Of a stretch of DNA of 64,000 nt, positions 9,455 through 18,451 are shown one piece after another (within the stretch, counting starts at the first letter, position 1; each line of letters opens with the position of its first letter). The DNA lies in NCBI GenBank assembly GCA_943788045.1, contig CALSOT010000005.1, forward strand, positions 76,789 to 140,788, in the 5' to 3' direction. The stretch is from an uncultured Polaribacter sp. GTDB taxonomy: Bacteria > Bacteroidota > Bacteroidia > Flavobacteriales > Flavobacteriaceae. Under the pieces are notes generated by a model. That model saw only the letters and a list, made by a program, of their open reading frames with translations. It ran no database searches and was not told the DNA's origin. The translations under genes and the position numbers were made by a program.

Positions 9455-9486
9455 CACCCGCAATTGAGGTGTTTTTTGGTTGTTAT

Positions 9487-9558
9487 GGTCCGTTCGTCTA
9501 GGGGTTAGGACGCATGGTTTTCATCCATGTAACACGGGTTCGATTCCCGTACGGACTA
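9487..9558 (+). tRNA. tRNA-Glu (anticodon TTC), second copy
   Basis: Identical base for base with the tRNA at 8772 over its 72 positions, with the same TTC anticodon (9520-9522) and no encoded CCA. The sequence just after it (ACAAGTTTTAATATAAA) is also shared with the first copy. Confidence 0.97.
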
Positions 9559-9590
9559 CAAGTTTTAATATAAAAAACGAATTAAGTATT

Positions 9591-9842
9591 ATGGCAAATC
9601 ATAAGTCAGCATTAAAGAGAATTAGAAGTAACGAGGCTAAAAGGTTACGTAATAAGTATCAGCACAAAACTACCCGTAATGCTGTTAGAAATTTACGTTC
9701 TTTAGAAGATAAGAAAGAGGCTGAAGGAGAGTTAGTTAAAGTTGTTTCTATGTTAGATAAATTAGCAAAGACTAATATTATTCACAAAAATAAAGCTGCT
9801 AATTTAAAATCTAAATTAACTAAGCACGTGGCTGCATTGTAA
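9591..9842 (+). CDS. rpsT: 30S ribosomal protein S20, second copy
   Basis: A second 83-residue S20 starting at the ATG at 9591 ([18 protein letters not shown]). The open frame continues upstream through the tRNA to 9480, but that part is the tRNA read as codons and is not part of the gene. It differs from the first copy at D34N, S38L, K47E and I52V; many third-position changes show that the copies have diverged under selection, not that they are a very recent or assembly duplication. It has its own promoter, tRNA and terminator. Confidence 0.93.
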   Translation: MANHKSALKRIRSNEAKRLRNKYQHKTTRNAVRNLRSLEDKKEAEGELVKVVSMLDKLAKTNIIHKNKAANLKSKLTKHVAAL

Positions 9843-9866
9843 CGCTTTAATTTTAAAAAAAAATAT

Positions 9867-9898
9867 AAACTCTGAATAGGAATATTCAGAGTTTTTTA
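9867..9898 (+). terminator. Rho-independent terminator after second rpsT
   Basis: Perfect 12-bp stem (9867-9878 AAACTCTGAATA with 9883-9894), GGAA loop, and a T run. It resembles the first copy's terminator, with a compensated C-G pair replacing an A-T pair in the stem. Confidence 0.9.
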
Positions 9899-10053
9899 TT
9901 GCTCATAATTTAATATATTTTATGTGCTAAGGAATATTAGTTTTTGAGATTATTAATGATGTTATTAAAGGCTAAATGCCTGGATAAAAATTTTTGGAAA
10001 TTTTCTAATATGGTAAAGAAAGTTAAAATTTAATATATAAATATTAGCCTAAT

Positions 10054-11334
10054 CTACCAATCATAATTTTTATGAGCGTCGAATCTTATAAAGATAAATA
10101 GTAAAACAGTGAAACCCCAAAGAGAGGAACCTCCATAGCTAAAAAAGGGCAGTGGTATTCCAACCGTTGGTAATAAACCAATAACCATTCCTATGTTAAC
10201 TATAATGTGAAAAAATAGGATTGAGGCGACACTATAGCCATATATCCTTCCAAATTTATTAGAATGTGTTTCTGATAGATAAATAATTCGATAAAGCATT
10301 AGCATGAAAAGAATAATAACAAGGCTACTACCTAAAAAACCCCATTCTTCACCAACAGTACTAAATATATAATCAGTGTGTTGCTCGGGTACAAAATCAC
10401 CTTTCGTAATATCTCCCTTCAAAAAACCTTTTCCTGTCCAACCTCCTGAACTAATAGTTAATTCTGATTGATGGGAATTGTAACCGATATTCTTTATGTC
10501 GATTTTTAACCCCAGAAGAACTTCAAAACGATCTCTGTGATGTTGTTTAAATACATCATTATATATGATATTCGTACCAAATGTAAAAAGTATTGTAATG
10601 ATGTATATCATTACAATTTTGTGCCAATTAAAGCGAACAAATCTCTGGCCTCTTTTGTAAATCGCATAAATAACAGTAATCGTTATTAATGCTAATAATA
10701 CCAATAGAACCGGAAAGTATCCAAAGAAAATGGTTAAAATAAAAAGAAAAATAAGTATCGAACCCCAAATCATATAACTTAGTGTTAATCCCTCTCTATT
10801 TAAAACAAAAAAGAATGTTAAATAAATTAAAGCAGAGCCCGCATCTGGCTGTAATGTTATTAAAACTGCAGGAGTAAAAATAATTATAAAGACTTTTATC
10901 TGATTTTTAATCAGTTTTAAATTATATTGTCTATCACTTAAAAGTTTGGCTACTGCTAAGGCCGTGCATGCTTTGACAAACTCTGAGGGTTGTAAACCTA
11001 AAACTCCAAAATTAAACCAAGATTTTGCTCCATTAATTTCTTTTCCAAAAGGGAAGAGTAATAGTAAGCAGAAAATAGAAATTATATAAAAAATACTGGC
11101 ATATTTCTCATAAAATTTAGAGTTGAAAAAGAGGATTATAATAATTAAAGGAATGGTACAACAAATAAATATCAACTGTTTTCCATACTTTGTTGAAAAA
11201 CTTAAAAGTTCAACATCTTCCTCTGTTTTTGAAGCAGCATAAATATTCAACCATCCAAAACCAACAAGGGTAATGAATAGAAAAACAAGAACCCAATCAA
11301 TGTTTTCAAAAATGTTATTTCGTTCCTGACGCAA
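10054..11334 (-). CDS. rodA: RodA, SEDS-family peptidoglycan polymerase
   Basis: A 426-residue, ten-segment membrane protein of the SEDS family, the glycosyltransferase partner of PBP2 in the rod elongation complex. Recognisable stretches are FGVLGLQPSEFVKACTAL, TLQPDAGSALIYL, DYIFSTVGEEWGFLG and the terminal LPTVGIPLPFFSYGGSSL. It is the last gene of the mreB-mreC-mreD-mrdA-rodA cluster and its start overlaps mrdA by 20 bp, so the two are coupled. The length is slightly above the usual because of an extra loop around residues 235-300. Confidence 0.94.
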   Translation of the reverse strand: MRQERNNIFENIDWVLVFLFITLVGFGWLNIYAASKTEEDVELLSFSTKYGKQLIFICCTIPLIIIILFFNSKFYEKYASIFYIISIFCLLLLFPFGKEINGAKSWFNFGVLGLQPSEFVKACTALAVAKLLSDRQYNLKLIKNQIKVFIIIFTPAVLITLQPDAGSALIYLTFFFVLNREGLTLSYMIWGSILIFLFILTIFFGYFPVLLVLLALITITVIYAIYKRGQRFVRFNWHKIVMIYIITILFTFGTNIIYNDVFKQHHRDRFEVLLGLKIDIKNIGYNSHQSELTISSGGWTGKGFLKGDITKGDFVPEQHTDYIFSTVGEEWGFLGSSLVIILFMLMLYRIIYLSETHSNKFGRIYGYSVASILFFHIIVNIGMVIGLLPTVGIPLPFFSYGGSSLWGFTVLLFIFIRFDAHKNYDW

Positions 11335-13201
11335 TTTTTTTAGGTTTTAGTTTTAACTTTTCATAAATGTCTTGTAAACTTAAGTTTAACATATTTTGCT
11401 CTCTGTATTTATTAGTCTTTGAGATTTGCCCTGTCAAATATTTTTCAATGATTAAACTAGTAATAGGAGCAGCAATCGTAGATCCATAACCTCCATTCTC
11501 TACAAAAATAGCCAAAGCAATTTTTGGATTTTCTTTTGGGGCAAATGCAACCAAAATAGAATGATCTGGAAGTTGAATTTTTTGACCTTCAATTCTTGTG
11601 AAATTTTCAGCAGTACCTGTTTTTCCACAAATTTCAATTCCTTTTACTTGACTCCACTTTCCTGTCCCCGTTCTAAAAACTTCATGCATTGCTTCAATTA
11701 CGGGATCAAAATGTTTTTTATCGATGGTAGTTTTTTTTGCTATCGTAAATTTTTCATTGTCAATTGTTTTTTTGTCAACTTTCTTTAAAATATGTGGAGT
11801 ATAAAAATAGCCTCTATTTGCAATTGCAGCTGTGAAATTTGCTAGTTGAATTGGTGTTGTTAAAATTTCTCCTTGCCCAATGGCATTGGATATAGTTGTG
11901 GAGCCATTCCAAGAATATTTATATCGATTATCGTAGTATTTTCCATTAGGAATTAAGCCTTTACTTCCTGCTGGTAAATCATATCCTAAATAGTCCCCTA
12001 ATCCAAAGCTAGAAACATGTTTATGCCAATTATCTAATCCTTTTGATGAGTTGTTGTCTTTTTCTACAATTCTTTTGTAGGTGTTAGAAAAGTAAGTATT
12101 ACAGGATTTGGCAATGGCAGTTTTTAGCTTTATTGGTTTTCCAACAACATTACAGTGACACCCCATAAAATCATTGGCTCTTTTTCCGTATTTAAAACCA
12201 TAGTAGCATTTAAACGATGTTTGTTCATTAATAACATTTTCTTGAAGACCTATTAACGCATTCATCATTTTAAAGGGAGAGCCCGGTGCATATGCAGCCA
12301 ATAGACCTCTGTCGTATGAAGGTCTGCTAATAGTATCGTTAAATAAAATGGTAGAATTTTTAGATCGTTTTCTTCCAACTAGCATATTTGGGTCGTAAGA
12401 AGGGGCTGTAACTAAAGCTAAAATTTCTCCAGATGAGGGCTCAATAGCTACAATCCCACCTCTTTTACCAGACATCAATTTCTGAGCAAACAATTGTAAA
12501 TCAATATCTAAGGTTAATGTAAGGTCTTTTCCATTTTTAGATAATGTATCATATTTCCCATTTGAAAATGATCCCGTTACTTTATTCAGATTGTTTCTTT
12601 GTAAATATTTTTTTCCTTTCTTTCCTCTCAAGTATTTCTCATACTCTCTTTCAATACCATCTTTACCGATTAATTCTCCTGCTTGATAGTAGTTATTTTT
12701 TTTCGCTAAACTTTCATTTACTTCACCAATATAACCAAGTACATTTGCAGCAGCATTAATAGGATACTTTCTTATAATTCTTTTTTGAATAAAAAAACCA
12801 TCGTATTTGTGCAGTTTTTCTTGAAGAAAAGCAAAATCTTCTTTAGCTAGTTGTTTTAAAAATACAGATGGTAGGTAGGGAGCCCATCTTTCTGCTTTAT
12901 GAAATCTTTTTAAGAAACTTTCTTTGTTAATTTTTAATAGATTACAAAACTCTATGGTGTCTAAAGGTTCTACTTGGTTTGGCTGAATCATAACGTCATA
13001 CGAGAGCTGGTTTGCAATCAATAATTTGCCGTTTCGGTCATAAACATATCCTCTTTCGGGATAGTCGTATGTAGTTTTTACTGCAGAATTATTTATTGGA
13101 TTATAATTTGCTCCTCTAATGATCTGAAGTTGAAATAGTCTTCCAATAAAAACACAACCGACAATGGTAATTAAAAAATAGAGTAAAAAACTGCGTTGCA
13201 T
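11315..13201 (-). CDS. mrdA: Penicillin-binding protein 2 (elongasome transpeptidase)
   Basis: A 628-residue class B PBP anchored by one N-terminal membrane helix (residues ~5-25). A pedestal domain follows (GYVYDRNGKLLIANQLSYDV), then the transpeptidase domain with all three catalytic motifs: SxxK at S308-K311 (GSPFK), SxN at S366-N368 (SCN) and KTG at 527-529 (CGKTGTAEN). It cross-links peptidoglycan during lateral growth with RodA. The gene overlaps mreD by one base and rodA by 20 bases. Confidence 0.95.
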   Translation of the reverse strand: MQRSFLLYFLITIVGCVFIGRLFQLQIIRGANYNPINNSAVKTTYDYPERGYVYDRNGKLLIANQLSYDVMIQPNQVEPLDTIEFCNLLKINKESFLKRFHKAERWAPYLPSVFLKQLAKEDFAFLQEKLHKYDGFFIQKRIIRKYPINAAANVLGYIGEVNESLAKKNNYYQAGELIGKDGIEREYEKYLRGKKGKKYLQRNNLNKVTGSFSNGKYDTLSKNGKDLTLTLDIDLQLFAQKLMSGKRGGIVAIEPSSGEILALVTAPSYDPNMLVGRKRSKNSTILFNDTISRPSYDRGLLAAYAPGSPFKMMNALIGLQENVINEQTSFKCYYGFKYGKRANDFMGCHCNVVGKPIKLKTAIAKSCNTYFSNTYKRIVEKDNNSSKGLDNWHKHVSSFGLGDYLGYDLPAGSKGLIPNGKYYDNRYKYSWNGSTTISNAIGQGEILTTPIQLANFTAAIANRGYFYTPHILKKVDKKTIDNEKFTIAKKTTIDKKHFDPVIEAMHEVFRTGTGKWSQVKGIEICGKTGTAENFTRIEGQKIQLPDHSILVAFAPKENPKIALAIFVENGGYGSTIAAPITSLIIEKYLTGQISKTNKYREQNMLNLSLQDIYEKLKLKPKKIASGTK

Positions 13202-13704
13202 TATACGTTTTTAGTAAAAATATAGTTTACTGTAAAAAATAAAATCAATGTAAAAATACTTGAGTATAAGGTGTTTAGAAATACCATTGACATATTTTGA
13301 AAACTAAAATTAGCAAAAGAAAAATAAATAAAGTGATGTATTATCGTTAAAGTTACAATATAGTTAAAAACTTTACCAAAAGGTTCTGACTTTAAGTTAA
13401 AAAAAAGGTAGTCGGTTGGTAACTTTCTAAAGTATATTTTTATAAAGGAAAGTCTTAAATAAGCTATAAATAGTGTTGAAAATGCATGAATTCCACCTGA
13501 ATCTGAAAAGAAATCAACAAATAGACCAAGCATAAAGCAAATGAATAGAAATAAAAATCTATTTTCTCTTAAAGGGTAGAAAAAGACAAATGCGATGTAA
13601 AGGTATGGGTTAATGTGTCCTAAAAAGTTAATGTTATTTAGAATTAAAACTTGCAGAAAAAGCAAGAATAAAAAAAATAAAATTTTATTTATATTTTTAT
13701 TCAT
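13201..13704 (-). CDS. mreD: Rod shape-determining protein MreD
   Basis: A 167-residue hydrophobic protein with five to six membrane segments, as usual for MreD, lying between mreC and mrdA. The sequence is poorly conserved in this family; FLFICFMLGLFVDFFSDSGGIHAFSTLFIAYLR-like text with the conserved D-x-x-S-G-G-x-H-A is the visible hallmark. It overlaps mreC by 8 bp. It helps to couple MreB/MreC with the cell-wall enzymes. Confidence 0.88.
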   Translation of the reverse strand: MNKNINKILFFLFLLFLQVLILNNINFLGHINPYLYIAFVFFYPLRENRFLFLFICFMLGLFVDFFSDSGGIHAFSTLFIAYLRLSFIKIYFRKLPTDYLFFNLKSEPFGKVFNYIVTLTIIHHFIYFSFANFSFQNMSMVFLNTLYSSIFTLILFFTVNYIFTKNV

Positions 13705-14524
13705 TCTGTGTATTTTCTAGTGAAAGTATCTCTTCTTTATCTAAATTTTTAACTATGTAAACGTACCTTAGGTTACTCATATCGTTAAAAAGTTTTATAT
13801 CAATTTTATTGTCAGCAGTATTTCCTTGGCTTAATTTTAATACAGTTCCAATTGGAATTCCTTCAGGAAAAATAGTGGATTTACCTCCAGTTTCCACTGT
13901 GTCTCCAATTTTAATTGGAGCTTGTCTTTCAATATCATGTAATTGAACCGTATTGTAATCAATTCCATCCCATTTTAAAGTTCCGTAAAATGTGTTTCCT
14001 TTAATACGAGCGTTAATGTTACTATTCTTGCTTAAAATTGATTGAACTCGTGTATAGTTATTTGATGTTTTTTCAGTAATTCCAATAATACCTTTACTAT
14101 TTATAACGGCCATTTCTTTATCTATTTTTTGCCTTTTACCTTTGTTTATGGTTAAGAAATTAAATGGTTTGGAGTAATTATTATTGATGATTTTTGCTTC
14201 CGTATATATGTATTTCTGCATATATTTTGTGGAATCTACAATAATGGAATCAATCATTGAACTTTTAGAAATAGCTCTTTCTAATATATTTTTTAAACGT
14301 GTGTTTTCCTCTGATAAGATATTATTATCAGACCGCAAATGTAAATATTCAGTGTAATCAGATAATGTTTTGTATAAACCCCCAGTAACAATATTTGCAG
14401 AGTTCACAAATTTACTTTTATGAAAATTAAGGTTATTAAAAATGAATGAGACAGCAATGAGCTCTAACAAAAGGAAAAATAGAAAATATTTAAACTTCTG
14501 AAAAAAATAGATTATCTGCTGCAT
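13697..14524 (-). CDS. mreC: Rod shape-determining protein MreC
   Basis: 275 residues: short cytoplasmic start, one membrane helix (residues ~12-30), a coiled coil (residues ~62-90, with LSEENTRLKNIL) and the beta-barrel periplasmic core with VINSKGIIGIT and GDTVETGGKSTIFPEGIPIGTV. MreC is the periplasmic scaffold of the elongasome. It is placed 18 bp after mreB and overlaps mreD. Confidence 0.93.
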   Translation of the reverse strand: MQQIIYFFQKFKYFLFFLLLELIAVSFIFNNLNFHKSKFVNSANIVTGGLYKTLSDYTEYLHLRSDNNILSEENTRLKNILERAISKSSMIDSIIVDSTKYMQKYIYTEAKIINNNYSKPFNFLTINKGKRQKIDKEMAVINSKGIIGITEKTSNNYTRVQSILSKNSNINARIKGNTFYGTLKWDGIDYNTVQLHDIERQAPIKIGDTVETGGKSTIFPEGIPIGTVLKLSQGNTADNKIDIKLFNDMSNLRYVYIVKNLDKEEILSLENTQNE

Positions 14525-14542
14525 TATTAGAACTTAAAACTA

Positions 14543-15571
14543 TTATTTCATTAAGACATTCTTGTATTTATTTAATTCTTTTAAGGCAATTCCTGTTCCA
14601 CGAACTACTGCTCTTAAAGGATCCTCTGCGATATAAACTGGTAAGTCTGTTTTTCTAGATAAACGCTTGTCTAAACCTCTTAACATAGAGCCTCCTCCAG
14701 CTAAATAAATACCTGTATTGTATATGTCTGCAGCTAATTCTGGAGGTGTTTTAGAAAGTGTTTCCATAACCGCATCTTCAATTCTTAAAATAGATTTATC
14801 TAATGCCTTTGCAATTTCTCTGTAAGAAACTTGAACCTGTTTTGGTTTACCGCTTAGTAAATCTCGTCCTTGAACAAGCATTTCATCTGGTGGTGTTTCT
14901 AAATCTTCAGTGGCGGCACCAATCTTAATTTTTACTCTTTCAGCAGTTGTTTCCCCAATATGTAAATTGTGTTGTGTACGCATGTAGTACATGATGTCGT
15001 TTGTAAACAAGTCTCCTGCAACTTTTACAGATTGATCACAAACAATACCACCAAGAGCGATAACAGCAATTTCGGTTGTACCTCCACCAATATCAATGAT
15101 CATGTTTCCTTTGGGTTCCATAATATCTATACCAACACCTATTGCAGCAGCCATAGGTTCGTATATTAAATATATTTCTTTAGCATTCATGTGTTTGGCA
15201 GAGTCACGTACAGCTCGTTTTTCTACTTCTGTAATTCCAGAAGGAATACAAATAACCATTCTTAATGCTGGTGGGAATAATTTCTTTTTGATTGAAGGGA
15301 TTTGCTTTACAAACTCTTTAATCATTTGCTCAGAGGCTTCAAAGTCAGCTATTACACCGTCTTTTAATGGACGAATTGTTTTTATATTTTCATGGGTTTT
15401 TCCTTGCATTAAATTGGCTTCTTTACCAATTGCAATAATTTCTCCATTTATCCTGTTTCTTGCAACTATAGAAGGACTATCAATAACCACTTTTCCATTG
15501 TGAATTATTAATGTGTTTGCGGTCCCTAAATCAATCGCAATATCTTCCGTCATAAAATCGAAAAAACCCAT
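14543..15571 (-). CDS. mreB: Actin-like cell-shape protein MreB
   Basis: A 342-residue actin-fold ATPase: phosphate 1 loop near IAIDLGTANTLI (12-23), connect/phosphate 2 motif DIGGGTTEIAVI near residue 160, adenosine motif around LAGGGSMLRGLD. It forms membrane-bound filaments that guide side-wall synthesis. First gene of mreBCD-mrdA-rodA, 78 bp after purH. A TAAGTTTG on the minus strand at 15616-15609 may be its promoter element. Confidence 0.97.
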   Translation of the reverse strand: MGFFDFMTEDIAIDLGTANTLIIHNGKVVIDSPSIVARNRINGEIIAIGKEANLMQGKTHENIKTIRPLKDGVIADFEASEQMIKEFVKQIPSIKKKLFPPALRMVICIPSGITEVEKRAVRDSAKHMNAKEIYLIYEPMAAAIGVGIDIMEPKGNMIIDIGGGTTEIAVIALGGIVCDQSVKVAGDLFTNDIMYYMRTQHNLHIGETTAERVKIKIGAATEDLETPPDEMLVQGRDLLSGKPKQVQVSYREIAKALDKSILRIEDAVMETLSKTPPELAADIYNTGIYLAGGGSMLRGLDKRLSRKTDLPVYIAEDPLRAVVRGTGIALKELNKYKNVLMK

Positions 15572-15649
15572 AAAATATATTTGTTGTTTTATTCTTGATG
15601 TGTTCTTACAAACTTACTAAATTTCTGACTGTAAATTACACATTAATTA

Positions 15650-17176
15650 TTAATGTTTAAAATGTCTTGTTCCAGTCATTACCATCGATATATTATTTTC
15701 GTTACAGTAGTCAATACTTAGTTGGTCTTTTATAGATCCTCCGGGTTGGATAACACTTTTTATACCTGCGTTGTCTGCAATTTCGACACAATCAGGAAAA
15801 GGGAAAAAGGCATCACTCGCCATTACACATCCATTTAAATCGAATTTAAAAGAATTTGCTTTTTCTATTGCTTGGTTTAAAGCATCAACCCTACTTGTTT
15901 GTCCTGTTCCACCAGCTAATAATTGTTTGTTTTTCACAAGAATTATAGTGTTAGATTTTGTGTTTTTACACAATTTAGAAGCAAATAATAAATCATCTAA
16001 CTCACTTTGAGTTGGTTTGTTTTCTGTAGCATATTTTAAATCTGATAATTGATCTGTAATGCTATCTTTATCCTGAACAAGAGAACCATTTAAACAAGTT
16101 CTTACAGTTGTTGTGGGTAATTCGGTATCTTTCTGAATTAAAATAATTCTATTTTTCTTTCCTTTTAAAACAGCTAATGCATCTTCCGAAAAAGAAGGTG
16201 CAATGACAACTTCACAAAATAAAGTATGAATTTTTTCAGCAGTCTCTAAGTCTACTTCTGTGTTCGCTATTAAAACTCCGCCAAAAGCAGAAACGGGGTC
16301 TCCGGCTAGAGCATCTGTATAGGCTTGACTTATTGTTTCTCTTTGAGCGAAACCACAGGCGTTGTTATGTTTTAAAATTGCAAAAGTTGGCGCTTCTCCT
16401 TTAAATTCGTTTATTAAGTTTACAGCAGCATCAACATCTAATAAATTGTTGTAGCTCAACTCTTTGCCATGAAGTTTATCAAACATTGCTTCTAAATCTC
16501 CAAAGAAGTATCCTTTTTGATGAGGGTTTTCTCCATAACGTAAAACTTTAGAGTTTTGTTCGCTCGCTTTGTATACAATTTCATCCTCATTAAAATAATT
16601 AAAGATAGCCGTATCGTAATGAGAAGAAATGTTAAATGCCTTAGCAGCAAATTTCTTTCTTGTAGCTATTGATGTTTCTCCATTATTCTCTGAAAGAATA
16701 TTTAAGAAACCATTATATTGATCCATCGAAGAAACAATAAACGTGTCTTTAAAATTTTTTGCAGCTGCTCTAATTAGAGAAATCCCTCCAATGTCAATTT
16801 TTTCTACAATATCTTGTTCAGGTGCTCCAGAGGCAACTGTTTTTTCAAAAGGATATAAATCTACAATTACTAAATCTATTTGCGGAATTTTAAATTCAGC
16901 TAATTCAGCAACATCACTTTGGTTATCTTGTCTGTTTAAAATCCCTCCAAAAACTTTTGGATGAAGCGTTTTAACCCGACCTCCTAAAATAGAAGGATAA
17001 GAAGTAACCTCGTCTACCGGAATAACGTTTATACCCAAGTTTTTAATGAACTTTTCTGTTCCTCCTGTAGAATAGATTGTTACATTTAATTCATTTAATT
17101 TTCTTACAATTGGTTCTAGACCATCTTTGTGAAATACCGAAATTAATGCGGATTTTATTGTTTTTGGATTGCTCAT
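15650..17176 (-). CDS. purH: Bifunctional AICAR transformylase/IMP cyclohydrolase
   Basis: 508 residues catalysing the last two steps of de novo IMP synthesis. The N-terminal MGS-like cyclohydrolase domain shows FHKDGLEPIVRKLNEL, YSTGGTEKFI and ILGGRVKTLHPKVFGGIL. The C-terminal transformylase domain shows RYGENPHQKGYF, the catalytic ILKHNNACGFA motif and DAFFPFPD near the end. The length is normal. It precedes mreB on the same strand; this order is frequent in Flavobacteriia. Confidence 0.96.
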   Translation of the reverse strand: MSNPKTIKSALISVFHKDGLEPIVRKLNELNVTIYSTGGTEKFIKNLGINVIPVDEVTSYPSILGGRVKTLHPKVFGGILNRQDNQSDVAELAEFKIPQIDLVIVDLYPFEKTVASGAPEQDIVEKIDIGGISLIRAAAKNFKDTFIVSSMDQYNGFLNILSENNGETSIATRKKFAAKAFNISSHYDTAIFNYFNEDEIVYKASEQNSKVLRYGENPHQKGYFFGDLEAMFDKLHGKELSYNNLLDVDAAVNLINEFKGEAPTFAILKHNNACGFAQRETISQAYTDALAGDPVSAFGGVLIANTEVDLETAEKIHTLFCEVVIAPSFSEDALAVLKGKKNRIILIQKDTELPTTTVRTCLNGSLVQDKDSITDQLSDLKYATENKPTQSELDDLLFASKLCKNTKSNTIILVKNKQLLAGGTGQTSRVDALNQAIEKANSFKFDLNGCVMASDAFFPFPDCVEIADNAGIKSVIQPGGSIKDQLSIDYCNENNISMVMTGTRHFKH

Positions 17177-17198
17177 TAGTGTTGTGTTGTTAAGAGTG

Positions 17199-17229
17199 CA
17201 AATCTAATAAAAGCAAACTTGTAAGGCAA
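17199..17229 (-). promoter_or_regulatory. Putative purH promoter
   Basis: On the minus strand, TTG (17229-17227), 20 bp, then TAGATTTG (17206-17199), a match to TTG-N19/20-TANNTTTG. It would start transcription roughly 15 bases before the purH ATG at 17176. Confidence 0.6.
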
Positions 17230-17412
17230 AGAAAGATAGTAACATTACGAGTAAATAGTTAACAACTATTCAACAAGCGTTCAGGTTTTAAATAGTTGTA
17301 TTAAAGTATTATGATTTATAGTAATTCTTTTTTTATCTCAATTGAGGTTGTGCACGTTTGTCGCTCTTTTCATTAAAACAAATATCTATCTAAAATAACT
17401 GGAAAACAGTAT

Positions 17413-17868
17413 TTAATTCAAGATATGTACTACTCTCGAGCAAACATATTCTAGTAATTTTTCATCTTTTTGTGTAAAAATATTTGCCGTGTGAGAATCT
17501 ATGTCTATTTGACCAATATTCTCTTTGTTTACAAAAATAGGTATCACAATTTCGGACTTTACTTTCCAACCGCATGAAATATAGTTATCTTGTTCAGATA
17601 CATCTTGTACTACAAAATTTTTATTACTAACAGCAACTTGTCCACAAATACCTTTACCAAAAGGAATTATGACATGATCTGTTTCTTCTCCTGAGTATTC
17701 AGCTAACTTTAATTCGTTCTTATCTCCATTTTTAAAATAAAAACCAACCCAATCATAATGATAAATTTCTTTCTTTAAATAATCACAGATTGCTTGAAGT
17801 TTTTCACTTTTGGTAATGTTTTTTGCAATAATATTATCTATTTGCTGTTGTAAAATTTGTATATTCAT
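17413..17868 (-). CDS. GAF-domain protein, probable free methionine-(R)-sulfoxide reductase
   Basis: A single-GAF-domain protein of 151 residues, the architecture of fRMsr (MsrC/YebR), which reduces free methionine-R-sulfoxide. WVGFYF, IPFGKGICGQVA, SEIVIPIFV and GQIDIDS all match the family. E. coli fRMsr uses three cysteines; here the two that include the catalytic one are present (C75 in GICG, C99 in ISCGW), while the third position aligns with H65. It may therefore work with two cysteines or be a variant. It is divergent from xrtF. Confidence 0.72.
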   Translation of the reverse strand: MNIQILQQQIDNIIAKNITKSEKLQAICDYLKKEIYHYDWVGFYFKNGDKNELKLAEYSGEETDHVIIPFGKGICGQVAVSNKNFVVQDVSEQDNYISCGWKVKSEIVIPIFVNKENIGQIDIDSHTANIFTQKDEKLLEYVCSRVVHILN

Positions 17869-17914
17869 TTTTTATAATCGTTAAATAAAATGCTAAAATA
17901 AATTAAAAATTACT

Positions 17915-18451
17915 TTGAAGAAATATAAAAACATCATCAATTTTTTAGTTAAGTTTTTTGTGAGCTATTTTTTATTAGTTGCAATTTATAATGGCTATCT
18001 GCAAAAATCTCAACAAAAAGAGAGTTTTTATCAAACTTCATCAATAACTACTGCCGTCGCTAATCAAACAGTAAAAGTGCTTACCGCTTTTGGTTATAAT
18101 GTAAGGGTTATGCAGCATGATAAAGAAGTTTCTCTTAAATTATTTATGGAAGGTAAGTATATATTAAGAATTATTGAAGGTTGTAATTCGGTCAGTTTAA
18201 TTATTTTGTTTATTGCTTTCATTTTCTCTTTTTCTGGTTCTTTAAGTGCTACTTTATTGTTTTCTATTATCGGTAGTGCTCTAATTTATATTATTAATAT
18301 ATTAAGAATTGTATTCCTCATTTTAATGATTCATAAATTCCCAAGTCAAATTGTAATCTTACATGATTTAGTTTTTCCTGCAATCATCTACGGTTTCATC
18401 TTTTTACTCTGGGTATTATGGGTTAATAAGTTTTCGAATTTAAAAAGATGA
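17915..18451 (+). CDS. xrtF: Exosortase family protein XrtF
   Basis: A 178-residue multi-helix membrane protein with the exosortase catalytic triad: C90 (EGCNSVSLI), R131 (ILRIVF) and H150 (LHDLVFPA). Exosortases are transpeptidase-like membrane enzymes that cleave C-terminal sorting signals. The XrtF branch is restricted to Flavobacteriia-type organisms and has no firmly known substrate. The only start in range is a TTG at 17915, with no ATG before TM1. The stop overlaps the next gene (ATGA), so both are made together. Confidence 0.85.
   Translation: MKKYKNIINFLVKFFVSYFLLVAIYNGYLQKSQQKESFYQTSSITTAVANQTVKVLTAFGYNVRVMQHDKEVSLKLFMEGKYILRIIEGCNSVSLIILFIAFIFSFSGSLSATLLFSIIGSALIYIINILRIVFLILMIHKFPSQIVILHDLVFPAIIYGFIFLLWVLWVNKFSNLKR

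Noticed and set aside
8772..9558. tRNA-Glu pair as attachment sites of an integrated element
   Set aside because: No integrase or foreign genes lie between or beside the copies; the whole unit including promoter and rpsT is duplicated, which fits simple tandem duplication.
9480..9590. Upstream extension of the second S20 frame by 37 codons
   Set aside because: The added codons are the tRNA-Glu and its 3' flank read as protein; the first copy begins at the equivalent ATG.
15096..15503. 135-codon open frame antisense to mreB
   Set aside because: Lies wholly inside the highly conserved mreB on the opposite strand; composition follows that of the real gene.
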